From contig JAOANR010000002.1 in assembly GCA_030278955.1 (NCBI GenBank), positions 11,087,982-11,151,981 on the forward strand: a DNA stretch of 64,000 nt. The letters are read 5' to 3'. Source of the DNA: Hygrophila difformis (taxonomy: Eukaryota > Streptophyta > Magnoliopsida > Lamiales > Acanthaceae). The position numbers and the translations under genes are program-made. This document shows, in pieces, positions 1 through 10,117 of this stretch. Under the pieces are notes generated by a model that worked only from the letters and a program-made list of their open reading frames with translations, was not told the DNA's origin and did not search any database. Position 1 is the first letter of the stretch; the number at the start of each line of letters is the position of its first letter.

Positions 1-262
1 AAACTTCTCGGTTTGAATCATTGAGGCGCAGTTTGGGCCTCTGCTTTTCTCACTAATGGGATATATTTCGGGTGGGCCACTGCAATTCTTGGTTTTCTAT
101 TTCTTTTGGCCCAAGCCCAAGCCCAGGGGGAGTTGTCTTAAACCGAATGAGGCGGTTTCTAGTACACTACTGCTCGTCTCCAATCTCTCTCTTCCCTGCA
201 CGTCTCTGCAAGTTCTTCCCCGATTCCCCTCTTTTTTTTCGGAAATTTGAATTTCTCTCGCA

Positions 263-1939
263 ATGGTGTCTCCTTCCAGCTCCAGTATCAATCCTGATGA
301 AGTTATTGATGCTCAGCCGCTTGCCGTTGATGATTCCATCTATAAGGCTCGTCTTGCTGCAGAACAATCGCCTGGAGATGATCAATTTGAGGACGCTCAG
401 GATGACGTCGATGCCGCTATCGATGACTACTTTGTTGCTGACCCTGATGACGCAGATATGGAGGTCAATCCTGATACTGAGAAGGGTTCTAACCCTCAGC
501 CTACTCCGGACAATGTCGAGACCTCTTCGGTTGGCGCAGATCGAAAAGCGGATGTTCCGACAACAGCAAACCCTAGCGCGGGTGCTGGAAGTTCGACATC
601 TCCTTTGGTCCCTGCCCACGATGCGTCTCCTTCCGCTCCTGTCCCTCCTGGCGCCAGTTCACCACTTTCGTCTTCGGCTGTTGCAACTGGTGATGGGTTG
701 CTAATGTTGGACCCTGAGTTAAATGCTCCGCCTCACTCTGGGAATGCTCAACAAGTTCCATTTGGTGGATCCCCTACTGAGGATGTTCCAACTACTGAGG
801 AACAACCATCTCAGGCTGACACTACTGATGATGTTCCTCTGAATGAGATTAGGAGACAACTTCGTGAGAAAGGGAAGCGCAAGGCTGTTCCGACACCGTC
901 CAAACAACCTTCGAAGAAAAAGTCTAAGAAGGCCACTCCTAAGAAGAAGTCTACCCCTGTTCTCAACGAGACTGATGCCCATTCTCCTCTGTATTTCTCT
1001 GCTGATGGAGAAAGGTATGCCTTGGAAACCCTTCACTCTCGTGGTTTCATATCTGAGGAATGTTATGTACATCCATATTATGATCAGATTGGTTTTTCTG
1101 AATATTTGGAGAGGAAACATCTTTCTGTTTGGGCTACTTCTCTTAAGCGTTATTCCCCTACTGTTGTTCGTGAATTCTATGCCAATTTGCATCCTGATAT
1201 CCTTGATCATGTTTCCCCTTGGTATTGTAAGATTTATCTTCGTGGAGAGTTGCTTGATCTTACTCCCTCTGTTTTCAATGAGTTGTTGGAACTTCCTACC
1301 AACACTGATATGAACAACCCCTTTGATCTGCTTAATGCTGAGCTAGCTACTATAGCCTCTACTATCTCTGCCTCTAAGAAATCTGCTTTTGGTAGACGTG
1401 CTATGAGTCCTTCAGACCTTTCTATGAAATTCAACTGCCTGTTTAGGATTGGTGCTTCCAATTTCTTACCTACATCCAATGCTAGCCAGCTTAGTTCTCA
1501 CATGGGTAAATTCTTGTTTTCCATTGATGAATGTCCTGAGATCCTCAACTATGGTTACCTGATCATTAAGCATATGTTGAGGTTCTCTCGTGACAAAATT
1601 GAAAAGAATACCCAGTTGCCTTATCCTGCTCTTATCACCCTGTTTGCCCATTCTTGCCACTTGCTTGCCTCTAATGAAACCTTCATTAAAGTCAAGAAAC
1701 ACTTACCTTCTGATAAGCTTAAAGGTCTCCATAATGACTTCAAGCTTGGTCCTCAAAAGCTTGGATCTGCTCTAGTCGATCATATCAGAACTGAGCTGCA
1801 ACAGGTTGAGAAAGAGTTCGGTATTCTGAATGACAAGCAGATGGGCTTGAAGAGAAAGGTTCGAAAGCTGGTTGCCCTACTTCCACATTCTTTTGATGCT
1901 CCAGCTGAGGGGGAGGATGACTCTGAGGGTACTCCCTGA
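263..1939 (+). CDS. Copia third ORF, putative plant transposon-type protein, 558 aa (copy 1)
   Basis: The ORF is intact and lies between pol and the 3' LTR, the slot where some Sireviruses carry an env-like ORF. Residues 1-185 are acidic and Ser/Pro/Thr-rich, and about 205-230 is a Lys-rich NLS-like stretch with KKKSKK. About 240-345 reads HSPLYF, FYANL, IYLRGELLDLTPSVFNELLELP. About 385-490 contains LPTSN and PYPALITLFAHSCHL. These pieces fit the W/FYANL...VRG...LP...LIT pattern of the PF20167-type 'putative plant transposon protein' family, whose function is unknown. The C-terminus is charged and coiled-coil-like. The start ATG follows a CT-rich leader. Its frame differs from pol, so simple stop-codon read-through from pol would not express it. 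No transmembrane segment is evident, which argues against an envelope protein. It differs from copy 2 at eight bases, all changing the amino acid. Confidence 0.7.
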   Translation: MVSPSSSSINPDEVIDAQPLAVDDSIYKARLAAEQSPGDDQFEDAQDDVDAAIDDYFVADPDDADMEVNPDTEKGSNPQPTPDNVETSSVGADRKADVPTTANPSAGAGSSTSPLVPAHDASPSAPVPPGASSPLSSSAVATGDGLLMLDPELNAPPHSGNAQQVPFGGSPTEDVPTTEEQPSQADTTDDVPLNEIRRQLREKGKRKAVPTPSKQPSKKKSKKATPKKKSTPVLNETDAHSPLYFSADGERYALETLHSRGFISEECYVHPYYDQIGFSEYLERKHLSVWATSLKRYSPTVVREFYANLHPDILDHVSPWYCKIYLRGELLDLTPSVFNELLELPTNTDMNNPFDLLNAELATIASTISASKKSAFGRRAMSPSDLSMKFNCLFRIGASNFLPTSNASQLSSHMGKFLFSIDECPEILNYGYLIIKHMLRFSRDKIEKNTQLPYPALITLFAHSCHLLASNETFIKVKKHLPSDKLKGLHNDFKLGPQKLGSALVDHIRTELQQVEKEFGILNDKQMGLKRKVRKLVALLPHSFDAPAEGEDDSEGTP

Positions 1940-2297
1940 TCTGCCAAGTAAGGGGGAGTGACAGTGGAAAGGATTGCAGGAGTGCTGGTTGTTTTACTGC
2001 TGTTGGAACAACTTTTGTATTTCTGGTTTTCAGACTATGGATATTCTGGTTTTCTGTAATTGGTGGATATTTTTGGATATTTCTCTGGTCTGTTATTGTT
2101 GAATACTCTCATGGATATTGGTATGGGATTATCTTTTATGAATGGATGTTTTGTCTATGCCTGTTCTTCTTCAGCTCATATCGTTTGTGGCATGAGTATT
2201 TGTTGAGATTCTTCTGCTCTCTGCTCTTATTATGACTCTCTGTGCTTTCTCCACTGTTTTGACTACTTGGCCCGATCATCTCCACAAAGGGGGAGAT
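1940..2297 (+). other. Copia 3' spacer with multiple polypurine tracts
   Basis: This non-coding spacer follows the third ORF. AGTAAGGGGGAGTGAC lies just after the stop codon, near 1948-1963, and CAAAGGGGGAGAT directly abuts the LTR at 2297. A further CAGGGGGAGTTG lies before the third ORF at about 123-134. Repeated near-identical polypurine tracts upstream of the 3' LTR are known from Sireviruses. The tract at 2286-2297 is the one positioned to prime plus-strand synthesis. The rest is T-rich sequence with GGATATTYTGG repeats. Confidence 0.6.
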
Positions 2298-3141
2298 TGT
2301 TAGGGATAGTTTTAGTATTGTGAAGATGTTCGTCGTTTTGGCCGTTGTTGCAACATCGTGTCAACAACGCTTTATTATCTTCACTGGAAAAAAGCACAGA
2401 ATAGTACAGTGACGTGGCATTTCCCCTAGCAGGCCTTAGAAGGGTTTAGATGGGCCTTAAAACCCATATAAATACCTGTCTTCGTCCTTGAGGGATTGAA
2501 AATGATTTCAGCCGCAATCACAGCTCCTTTTACAGAGTATTAACTGATTCCAAGCTGTGTTTATGGTGGATTGAGAGCTGAAGCAGAAACCCCCTGGTTT
2601 TCAATGTTTGCAGAAGGCACCAACAACCATCCTGCTACTGGTATATCTTTAGCTGTTGAGTCTTCTACATTTTCATGGGGTAATTGGGATTGTGTTTAGG
2701 CATTTCTAAGTTTATTGTTTTGTAAACACAATCCGTGTGTATTGTAGGTGTTTTAGCACCATTGAGCTTAACTTGTTTGATTAGCTAGGTTCCTCAAACA
2801 CCACCTTAATACCTGCCGGTGAATTGCTTGCATTTGGGTAGATAGTTGATGCTCCCATGTGTTCTTCTAGTCTATTTGGGTAGATAGGAGAGTTCATTGG
2901 AATGTAAGGGTATGTAAGGTGTGGTTGACCCTTGTTCAATCGGTTTGGTGGAGATCTAGTGAATCCCTGGCTTGGTGCCCCCAGATGTAGATCAGTGGAT
3001 CGAACTGGGTGATCAAATTCCTTGTGTTCTTATTTTATTCCGCACTCTGTTTGTGTTTGCCTCTGGTTGTGGTTTGCAGGTTGTTGAGACATCGCTCAAA
3101 CAACGCTTACAGGGTTTTACGTATTCTGATTGGGCCTGTCA
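2298..3141 (+). repeat. Copia 3' LTR, 844 bp (copy 1)
   Basis: It begins TGTTAGGGATAG and ends GGGCCTGTCA, 844 bp like both LTRs of the complete element. It contains a TATAAATA box (about 2467-2474), preceded by GACGTGGCA. Compared with the 3' LTR at 32852-33695 I counted four substitutions (about 0.5%). It is followed by the TSD taaaa. Confidence 0.92.
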
Positions 3142-4461
3142 TAAAATATACATTTTCATAAATAATACCCCAAATCGTGCTCGTGCAAATGATGCTTTGC
3201 AGATCTCAAACCTGAAAGGAAATGGTGACAAGTGTAGAGTCAGCGAAAACAATCGCTGAGTAAGTAGACCCTTACTCCCGGAGGAGATCGGGTTGTAGAA
3301 ATAATTTAAAGACAAAAGTTATGGTAATGGTATGCTAAAACGAGAATTAATTTAAGCACAGACAAAATCCATATAAATCTAATCCCGTGAAGAGATAATA
3401 TGACACTATGCGTTACAAAGAAATAAATTCCTCAGCCAACATGATGTGCAGGTTCCCGTTGTAGGGCCCAAATCTCACATACATTCAAGGGTAGTGGTGG
3501 AGGTACGAAATTTCCTCAGACCACATTGAATCGAGAAATGGCATCGGGCTGATTTCCATCAGTCCCCGTAAGTCGTGTATTACAGGAAAACGGCGGAGGA
3601 TTAGCATCTGTCCCCGTAAGTCGTGTGACACAAGCAAACGGCGGAGGTGGCAGCAGCGACCCAAAACTTGGACCAAACCCCGTAAAAATGCGCGCTCAAA
3701 AATCCATATGACATTGAGAATAATTGCAAGTATTGTAAAGCACAGTAAAATGGCATACCAATAATCCAAAAGCAGTAGGGAGCTATAAGCATAAATTTAA
3801 AAATAAGAAAACGGTATTTAAAATTTATGCTTAAGCTAAATAAATTAAGGGTTACTCCAAAGAGTAAAAATCTACTTACCGTCACCGTGGATGGAATGGA
3901 CACGACACACGCACGGTCTACGAGCAGATATCCCTTTACAGCTATTTGACTAGCAAAAATTATAATATTAACATCATTTGCTATAATGATATTTTAATGG
4001 AAATAATAACTAAAATTTTCCAATTTAATAAATCTTACCCGAGCACTCTCACGGACTAGCTATCTGTACTAATCCTTACTCAGCTCAAAAACTCTTTTGG
4101 AACAAGCAGCAAAAATCTCATTCGAATCCCAACTACTAAACTATTTCAAAACTCAAGCCACACTGGAAACTCAAAGAAACTAACTGAATTCGAGATGGGA
4201 AATGGCGTGAGAATTGGGTGAGTAGAAGGGGGTTTATATAGAGGTAATGGGTGAAGAAGACAACAAGTTGTCCTCCCTCAAATCAGCTTTCCAGACTGCA
4301 TTACCACAAATGTGCCCCTGCCCTCATTAATTTCTGTCTGTGTCTCTCTGAAACCGTCCTCCTCTCTTTTCTCTCATATGGTAGCCCCGACAGGTGGCGG
4401 CGATGATACCGACGAGCGGCGGCCGGCGACAGCGGCGGTCTTCTCCTTCCATTTTCTCATC
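3142..4461 (-). repeat. Element C left LTR, segment between the Copia and LARD insertions (copy 1)
   Basis: This LTR segment resumes after the Copia TSD (taaaa, 3142-3146) and ends at the LARD TSD (tcatc, 4457-4461). Read on the minus strand it contains a candidate donor GTAAGT at 3879-3874. Two tandem copies of a ~47-bp unit lie at 3564-3650 (core CCCCGTAAGTCGTGT...AAACGGCGGAGG). The perfect hairpin CAGCGA/TCGCTG is at 3241-3258, and a candidate acceptor CCTTTCAG ends at 3212. The pieces align with 33696-35015 and with the right LTRs at 18843-20165 and 49379-50698. No gene is supported here. Confidence 0.85.
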
Positions 4462-6395
4462 TGTAACACCCGAGAAAAACAAATTCAAATTGTTTTGAAC
4501 TACGTCATGACTTGATCCCTTCACAGGGTACGTAGGCAGCTTGGAACTAATTTCTAAGTTCAGTCACGAAATAAACCACGAAATAAAATCACAAAACAAA
4601 TCATAAAGTAAAATCACAAAATAAATCACGAGATAAATCACGAGATCGATCGCAAGGACGATAGGAGGAGTTGGAACTAATTTAAACTAGACTACTTAGG
4701 CCACGGAAATGTTACGAGCGATAAGCCGAACTCGTAACAAGTTTAAGGTGAAGATGCCGAACCGGAGACGACCCGAGGAGTCGAGCTAACACGTAGGGGG
4801 TAGAAAACCGATAGAGGAAAGCAAGGAAAGAACCGACGGAACACGCAAACCGCTGAACCGGCCGGGTCCGGCCGGCCCGCGCCCGCCGCGCGCCGCCGCG
4901 CGGCCACCTGCGCGGACGAAGGCGTCGCGACGCCAGGACTGGCACGCGTGCTCCGCGCGGGCGTAGGCGTGGGTGCGCGTCACCAGCGTGCCAGAGGTGC
5001 AGAAGGTGTAATCTTTCCTTCTATGACGATTTTCTTGCCAAAAATCCGTCCCCCATCAAGGGCAAGCGGATCAAGGCATTGGGGGAAGCCATAATAACAG
5101 CCTTGGGCGCCCGCTACCCCATATTCTCAGAAAACCTAACCCTAAACACTTCCAATCTTCCTCTCCAAGTCAAAACCCCTCCGAACTCACTTTCTGGCGA
5201 GCATTCCGGCGACGGCGAGGCGAAAGGAACCAAGCCCTGCCCTCTAGACTCTTGGTAAGCTATTGTACAAAGTTTTAGTTCGTCCCTATAACTCAGAAAC
5301 TCGGATTCTAACCCTTTTTCTTTACTACGGTTTCACGTCGGAAAACGAACAAAAAGCGATCGGAGAAGTTGGCCGTTCGTCGCAACCCTAGGACGCCCGG
5401 AAACCCTTTCCAGCGACTCAAAACTCTAACTAAGTAAGTTAAGACCTTACTCACAAATTTTTGTGGTTTATTGTTGTTTAAAACTCGAGATCTATACCCG
5501 TAACAAAAACCGATTTTCAAAAACCCTATTTTCGTCCAATTTCAAAAACTCGCCTAAAACTCGACCTTCGGGAATTCAAATAAAAAACCTTTCAACATAG
5601 ATTTTGTTCCTAAGACTTTAATCTATCTTGTGCCCAAATTTCAGCCATTGACATTAAGATTTGCTATCCCAAATCTCGCCGTAAACTTCTGTAACAAACC
5701 GAACATTTGAAACCATTGACAGATTTCATTACTCGACTTGATGCATGTTTTTCACCCATTTTTAGAATGATTTAACTTTGTATTTCTAAACAAAAGTTGT
5801 AGATAAATGTGTCTAGATTATGCATATAAAATTTCATGGATTTTGGAGTTCATTTGATACGTCAAACGGCCGAATTTCAGAACCTGTTCCAAGCAATCCT
5901 CTGAGTCTGCGCATGTACAGCGTGTTGTGGTCGATTTTTGAACACCTAAAATTCATTATTCCTAATTTCTTAAAACATGAAAGTTGTTCATTAATGTGTT
6001 GTGTATCTCCTGTAAAAAATTTGGATCAATTGTCTTTGAAATGAATTTTTTAACCGGCGTCGCACGAACCTGTGACAAAATCAGTTTTTGAGACAGAAAT
6101 TATCTTTTGTAAAGAACTCGAATTTTGACTCACTTCGAAACCTTATTCCAAAAACTTAAAACATAAAAGTTGTTCGTGTGTGTGTTTTTGAGCGACTGTG
6201 TAAATTTCAGAATTTTTGGTGTAAAAATGAATTTTTAATTAAGAAAGGCGCAAACTGCGTCAAACCGGATTTTTCGAACTAGAGAAAACTCGAACTATGA
6301 AACGCGATATCGAATCTTTTGATCCCTTGAAATACGAACTTTCGAAAAATCCCGTGCACTAGGCTGAGCCGATCTTCATGCTAATCATTATCTTT

Positions 6396-6580
6396 GAGAC
6401 TGCCTCGTTAGTGGTCTCCTTACTATCTGAGATTGCCTCGTTAGTGATCTCGCGCGCTGTGTTTTGGATCGCCTCGTTAGTGGTCCTACTATCTTTTGAG
6501 ACTGCCTCGTTAGTGGTCTCCCATTGTTGTGGACTGCCTCGTTAGTGGTCCTATGTTGAGATTGCCTCGTTAGTGATCTC
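6396..6580 (+). repeat. Array of six mini-hairpins in LARD 5' LTR (copy 1)
   Basis: Six units share the 13-nt loop (T/C)GCCTCGTTAGTG, flanked by short complementary arms. The arms are GAGAC/GTCTC (6396-6418), GAGAT/ATCTC (6429-6451), GGAT/GTCC (6466-6486), GAGAC/GTCTC (6498-6520), GGAC/GTCC (6531-6551) and GAGAT/ATCTC (6558-6580). Where the left arm changes C to T, the right arm changes G to A, so pairing is kept. Spacers of 10-14 nt between units are unrelated. The array lies inside a candidate LTR intron. Confidence 0.85.
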
Positions 6581-6886
6581 CCGGTATGGTGTCCTCTTCT
6601 TAGTTTGCGGGATAAATTATAAAAGACTTGTGTGAGTGTTAATTACGCTTAAATCCTATTTACCATGTTTTTAAATTACGCATTTAAATTACGTCATTAA
6701 ATTATGCCTTTAAATTTCGCCTTTAAAATTTAGTCTTTTTAAATTATGCATTTTCGTCTTGGATAAATTAATCATGTTTTCCGCTGCGAATAAAATATGA
6801 ATTTTAAATGAATGCATGAAAAGGGTAAAATCTTTGGATTTAAACCCATGGAACCCCTTAAATTGTTAGTTAGGGATTAACTTACT

Positions 6887-6904
6887 CGGTATATTTTTAT
6901 ACTG
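6887..6904 (+). other. Conserved hairpin upstream of LTR 3' splice site (LARD 5' LTR)
   Basis: After ACTTACTC comes CGGTATA, a 4-nt T loop and TATACTG: seven pairs, one of them G-T. It is followed by ATAAACCG, a T-rich tract and TTTTACAG|AGTATG. The same arrangement occurs at 13913-13930 and in the other LTR families with different stem sequences (20876-20892, 24046-24062, 3241-3258). Confidence 0.7.
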
Positions 6905-7275
6905 ATAAACCGTTGTTATTTTTCTTTTACAGAGTATGTCGAGTGACGCATTGCATATGCACTTGGGGGAAACCATAATGGACATTTTAAATTCTGCATC
7001 GTACTGTTTTTACCGGGTCTGTTAAACCCGAGGATTTGGCCATGTTGGCCGTGATTTACTTTCCGCTGCATTTACTCTATTTATTTTCGCGCATTACTAC
7101 TATCGTATTTTGAGTTAAGTATTATAAATTTCCGGACTAAATCTTAAAATATTTTTAAATCTTTTGCATACCCACAAGCCTTGCATTTCCTTAGTGAGCT
7201 CGGGAAGCCGTGTCTTGCTAGGGAGATGTGGCGGTGACATCCCGGCCTGGGTTATCAAATCCGGGTGTTACAAGT

Positions 7276-7287
7276 TGGTATCAGAGC
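7276..7287 (+). other. tRNA-Met primer binding site of LARD (copy 1)
   Basis: TGGTATCAGAGC begins three bases after the LTR end and matches the usual plant initiator tRNA-Met primer site of LTR retrotransposons. It fixes the element's orientation as plus. Confidence 0.92.
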
Positions 7288-7650
7288 CCGGAAATTTTTA
7301 AAGCTACTACTATTATTTTAGACCATTATTTTCAAAACCCAAATATTATTTTTAAATTATTTATTTTGACTACTAGTATTATTTTAGCCCAAAAGCTTAT
7401 TTTTACACAGCCCAAAATCTTAGCCCAAAAGAAGTATTAAATTTTTGGCCCACTATAGCGGCCCAACTCTTATTCTTACCCATGAAGTAAAATTATTTTA
7501 AAATACATAAATAGATTGCATTTTTAAAATGGGAAAAAGGGGGATTTGCACTTGCATGTTGCATAAGCATACTTCTCATAGTTTTAAATTACTACATACC
7601 TTAACCTTACTTGGAAAATGTCTAACTCTAACCTCCCTTGTTGACATTAG

Positions 7651-8028
7651 ATGGCCGAAACCAACGCGAACATGACCAATCTGATGATGAAACTGACCAA
7701 CGCATACCTCGAGTCCCAACAGCATATCAATCACTTCAAGGCTCGAGTGGGGCATCTAGAGAGTAACGTGGACTATCTGAGACATCTTAGGGAAGCTGAC
7801 CATCATGAAATAACCCAACTCAAGGCCCAAGTCGCCGAACTCCAAACCCAAGTGGTCACACTCCAAAACAAGGACAATGAACTGATGATGCAAATAGGAC
7901 ACTTAGGAGCTGAGCTGCTGGGCCTAGAGGCTGACATATTTCCTCCGAGCCCGAGCCCGGTGGGGACACCCATTCCCATTGACGTATCCAGCGACGAGGA
8001 CGATCCCATCGAGGATGTACCTGCCTAG
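7651..8028 (+). CDS. Small coiled-coil ORF of LARD, 125 aa (copy 1)
   Basis: This is the only sense ORF of the element, about 380 bp after the LTR, in the gag position. Residues about 25-95 form a heptad-like coiled coil, with repeated L/I/V spacing in AQVAELQTQVVTLQNKDNEL. The C-terminus is Pro/Ser-rich then acidic (DVSSDEDD). There is no zinc knuckle and no recognisable gag core. Copy 2 differs by a single residue (Thr to Pro at position 4). It may be a gag remnant used for assembly or a newly acquired ORF; the sequence does not decide. Confidence 0.5.
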   Translation: MAETNANMTNLMMKLTNAYLESQQHINHFKARVGHLESNVDYLRHLREADHHEITQLKAQVAELQTQVVTLQNKDNELMMQIGHLGAELLGLEADIFPPSPSPVGTPIPIDVSSDEDDPIEDVPA

Positions 8029-8202
8029 TCACTCTAGACTTAGAGATCCATACTGATGCACCATTGCTATTTCCGTTTCGAATGCTTGTAACCCAAATTT
8101 ATTTCTTGAATAATAAAAATACAAGCCTATTTTTTTTATTCCATACATTTTATTTAATTCTTCAACTACCATGATCAAAGAGGGGGACCTACAACCCTAG
8201 AC

Positions 8203-8288
8203 CCAAAAAAATAAATAAATAAATAAATAAATAAAATAAAAAAATAAAAAAATATAAAAAAATATAAAAAAAATAAATAAATAAAAAT

Positions 8289-8326
<38 letters not shown>

Positions 8327-8332
8327 TAAATA
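8203..8332. repeat. AAAT-rich microsatellite (copy 1)
   Basis: A run of AAAT/AAAAAT units lies between the small sense ORF and the 3' end of the antisense gene. Copy 2 (38750-38873) differs by a few bases in length, as expected for slippage. The A-rich sense strand is T-rich antisense. Confidence 0.9.
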
Positions 8333-8798
8333 AGTTTTACCTAAGTTCCAGCAACCTCTACAAACAGACCCCAATAAATTGATACCTATTAAAAGACTAA
8401 TCTTCATTCAATAAAATTTTCCCCTTGCAAGCAGCGATTTATTTAACATATAAACTCTACCATGTATATCTTATCACACTAGTTTATCTAGGTTCCTTGA
8501 AGCGGTTTAGTCAAGCAACGGCGCAAGTATTGTTGGGCAACCCACACACATGTAGATACGATAGGAAGGTAACAGTAAATCCAGAACATCTCAAACCATA
8601 AAATAGGCGGAACAATTGAACCATGTTTCTAGACAGCAATAGACTACTAACACATGTCAAACACATAACTAAGCAATAACACAAAGAAAACATAAACCAC
8701 AAATCCCAGACAATAGAAACGTTCTCATAAAGAGGAAACTAAACAAAGTACGTCTAATGCAGAACCTAAACGGAAACGCAAGCAAGGAAGGGAAAACA

Positions 8799-9938
8799 TC
8801 ACTGATCAGGAGGCGGGAACTGCCGACGCATGTAGTCATCCATCTGCCGCACATAGGCATACATGTCGGACATGGTGGCCTGCTGCTGAGCCTGCCTCGT
8901 AGCAAACGAGTCCATACAGGTCTGGTAGAAGTCCAATCTAGCGTCTATGGCATCGTAACGAGCCTGCCCAGCTGCAAACCCGGCATCCATACCGACCCGC
9001 ATCTCCTGCATCATCTGCAGCATCTGAGCCATCTCCTGTCCCTGAGGTGCCACTGCAAGAGGTGGAACTACTGGAGGAGGGGGTGGCTGCTCCGGTGGTA
9101 CGACAAGGATCAACCCGCCATCATCAGGCTGCGGGCGAAGTACAGCACGGGGAGCCCCACGACGTAAGGCGCTACGCCGGGCAGCATAAGTCGGGATACG
9201 GTAGCAGCTGCCCGCCACTAGATCGTACGGATCTGTCTTCGGTGTCGGGCGGATCCCCTGCGCCGCGCACAATCCACAGATGAGGTGAACATGGGTAATC
9301 ACCCTACTCCCTCGTCCTCTCCGCATACCCCGCAAGTTGTCCTCGATACAAGCTCCTACATTCACCGTACTGTCTCGCGCAATAAAGCAAATGGTCTCGT
9401 AGACGTGATCCAGGACAATGTGGCTCCGGGTAATCGTCCGGACGCGCCCTAACCATATCTGGGCAAGCTCTCGCCAAGGGGAGTCCATCGTCGTCAAACG
9501 CAGCTCATGATCATGCTCGAGCTGAGGAGGCACCACGGTGCATAAGACATCCCACGCAGGAGCAAGAACACGTCCCTCAGGCTGTGGGCGGAATGCGCCA
9601 TCGTCAGGCAAGCCAAAATAGACATTGATCGCCCGAGCACTGAAGTCGAGATAGCGACCACGAACCCATACCCGAGATAGGTCGTCACCCTCCCCAAGAC
9701 CGCCAATGTTGGCGATAACCTCCATAGCCAAATAACCGGAGGCAACGCCCTCGGGATGACGTGCAAGCACGGTCCACTGCAAGTACTCCAAGACTGCACT
9801 GACCCTGTCATCGCCCAAATGATCAGGGTATATGCCTCTCTCGGGGACGTAAGCCCTGTTTCGACGAAGCTCGTCGAAATAAAAGTCCTGGACAGCCCTT
9901 GTCCTAAACCGGAACCTGTCGTGTCGGTGAGGACGCAC
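8799..9938 (-). CDS. Antisense ORF of LARD, putative plant transposon-type protein, N-terminus frameshifted (copy 1)
   Basis: A 379-aa reading frame runs against the element's direction. About 75-140 reads YLAMEVIANIGG, VWVRGRYLDFSARAINVYFGLPDDGAF. About 165-245 reads WRELAQIW, VNVGACIEDNL and ITHVHLICGLCAAQGI. This fits the PF20167-type family. A Pro-rich hinge follows (PPEQPPPPPVVPP), then a Gln/Met-rich coiled-coil tail. Compared with copy 2 (405 aa), one T is missing near 9989, so the acidic N-terminus is out of frame and the first usable ATG is at 9938. Function unknown. Confidence 0.6.
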   Translation of the reverse strand: MRPHRHDRFRFRTRAVQDFYFDELRRNRAYVPERGIYPDHLGDDRVSAVLEYLQWTVLARHPEGVASGYLAMEVIANIGGLGEGDDLSRVWVRGRYLDFSARAINVYFGLPDDGAFRPQPEGRVLAPAWDVLCTVVPPQLEHDHELRLTTMDSPWRELAQIWLGRVRTITRSHIVLDHVYETICFIARDSTVNVGACIEDNLRGMRRGRGSRVITHVHLICGLCAAQGIRPTPKTDPYDLVAGSCYRIPTYAARRSALRRGAPRAVLRPQPDDGGLILVVPPEQPPPPPVVPPLAVAPQGQEMAQMLQMMQEMRVGMDAGFAAGQARYDAIDARLDFYQTCMDSFATRQAQQQATMSDMYAYVRQMDDYMRRQFPPPDQ

Positions 9939-10117
9939 CTCGTCAGGGAGACCCCTGAGTCTCGGGCCCCGCTGCTCCTCGTCCTCCTCGGCTCGCTCTC
10001 GTCGAAATCAGGCATCGCGGAGCGGCATGGCTGGGGCCAACCTCATCAGTAACTCGTCTCCTAGTCCTCGGAGGACACATGAGAGATGCCAAAACGACCC
10101 ACAAAAAGAGCAACATC

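Larger units (their letters stand above)
1..3141 (+). mobile_element. 3' part of Sirevirus-like Copia element (duplicated copy 1)
   Basis: This is the 3' end of a Ty1/Copia retrotransposon cut by the window edge. It is the same insertion as the complete element at 24765-33695, at a constant offset of 30554 bases. It holds the last codons of pol (stop TAA at 54-56), the 558-aa third ORF (263-1939), a spacer with repeated AGGGGGAG polypurine tracts, and the 3' LTR (2298-3141). The TSD taaaa follows at 3142-3146, identical to that of the complete copy. The shared flank shows that the two copies come from a segmental duplication and not from two insertions. Confidence 0.9.
4462..7272 (+). repeat. 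LARD 5' LTR, 2811 bp (copy 1)
   Basis: It begins TGTAACACCCGAG and ends CCGGGTGTTACA. Features in order: degenerate ~13-bp repeats of the AAATCACGAGAT type (about 4560-4652); a GC-rich inverted-repeat zone (4855-4925); a candidate 5' splice site CTTG|GTAAGC at 5255; the six-unit mini-hairpin array (6396-6580); the hairpin 6887-6904; a candidate 3' splice site TTTTACAG ending at 6932; and the conserved Gypsy end GACATCCCGGCCTGGG. Relative to the 3' LTR it has a 29-bp extra segment near 5008-5036. Confidence 0.9.

Noticed and set aside
72..704. Leu/Arg-rich ORFs overlapping the third ORF (also 30626-31258 and 843-1313)
   Set aside because: They are other-frame shadows of the 558-aa reading frame.
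263..1939. Envelope protein for the Copia third ORF
   Set aside because: No signal peptide or membrane segment is evident; the core fits a plant transposon-type family better.
6396..6580. CRISPR-like look of regularly spaced repeats
   Set aside because: Plant LTR context, repeats of only 13 nt with paired arms, spacers of 10-14 nt and no cas genes.
7276..7287. tRNA-like match at TGGTATCAGAGC sites
   Set aside because: These 12-nt matches are primer binding sites next to LTRs; no cloverleaf tRNA gene surrounds them.
8757..9283. Plus-strand ORFs over the antisense gene
   Set aside because: Short frames opposite the GC-rich antisense ORF, with no domain and a composition expected for a complement.
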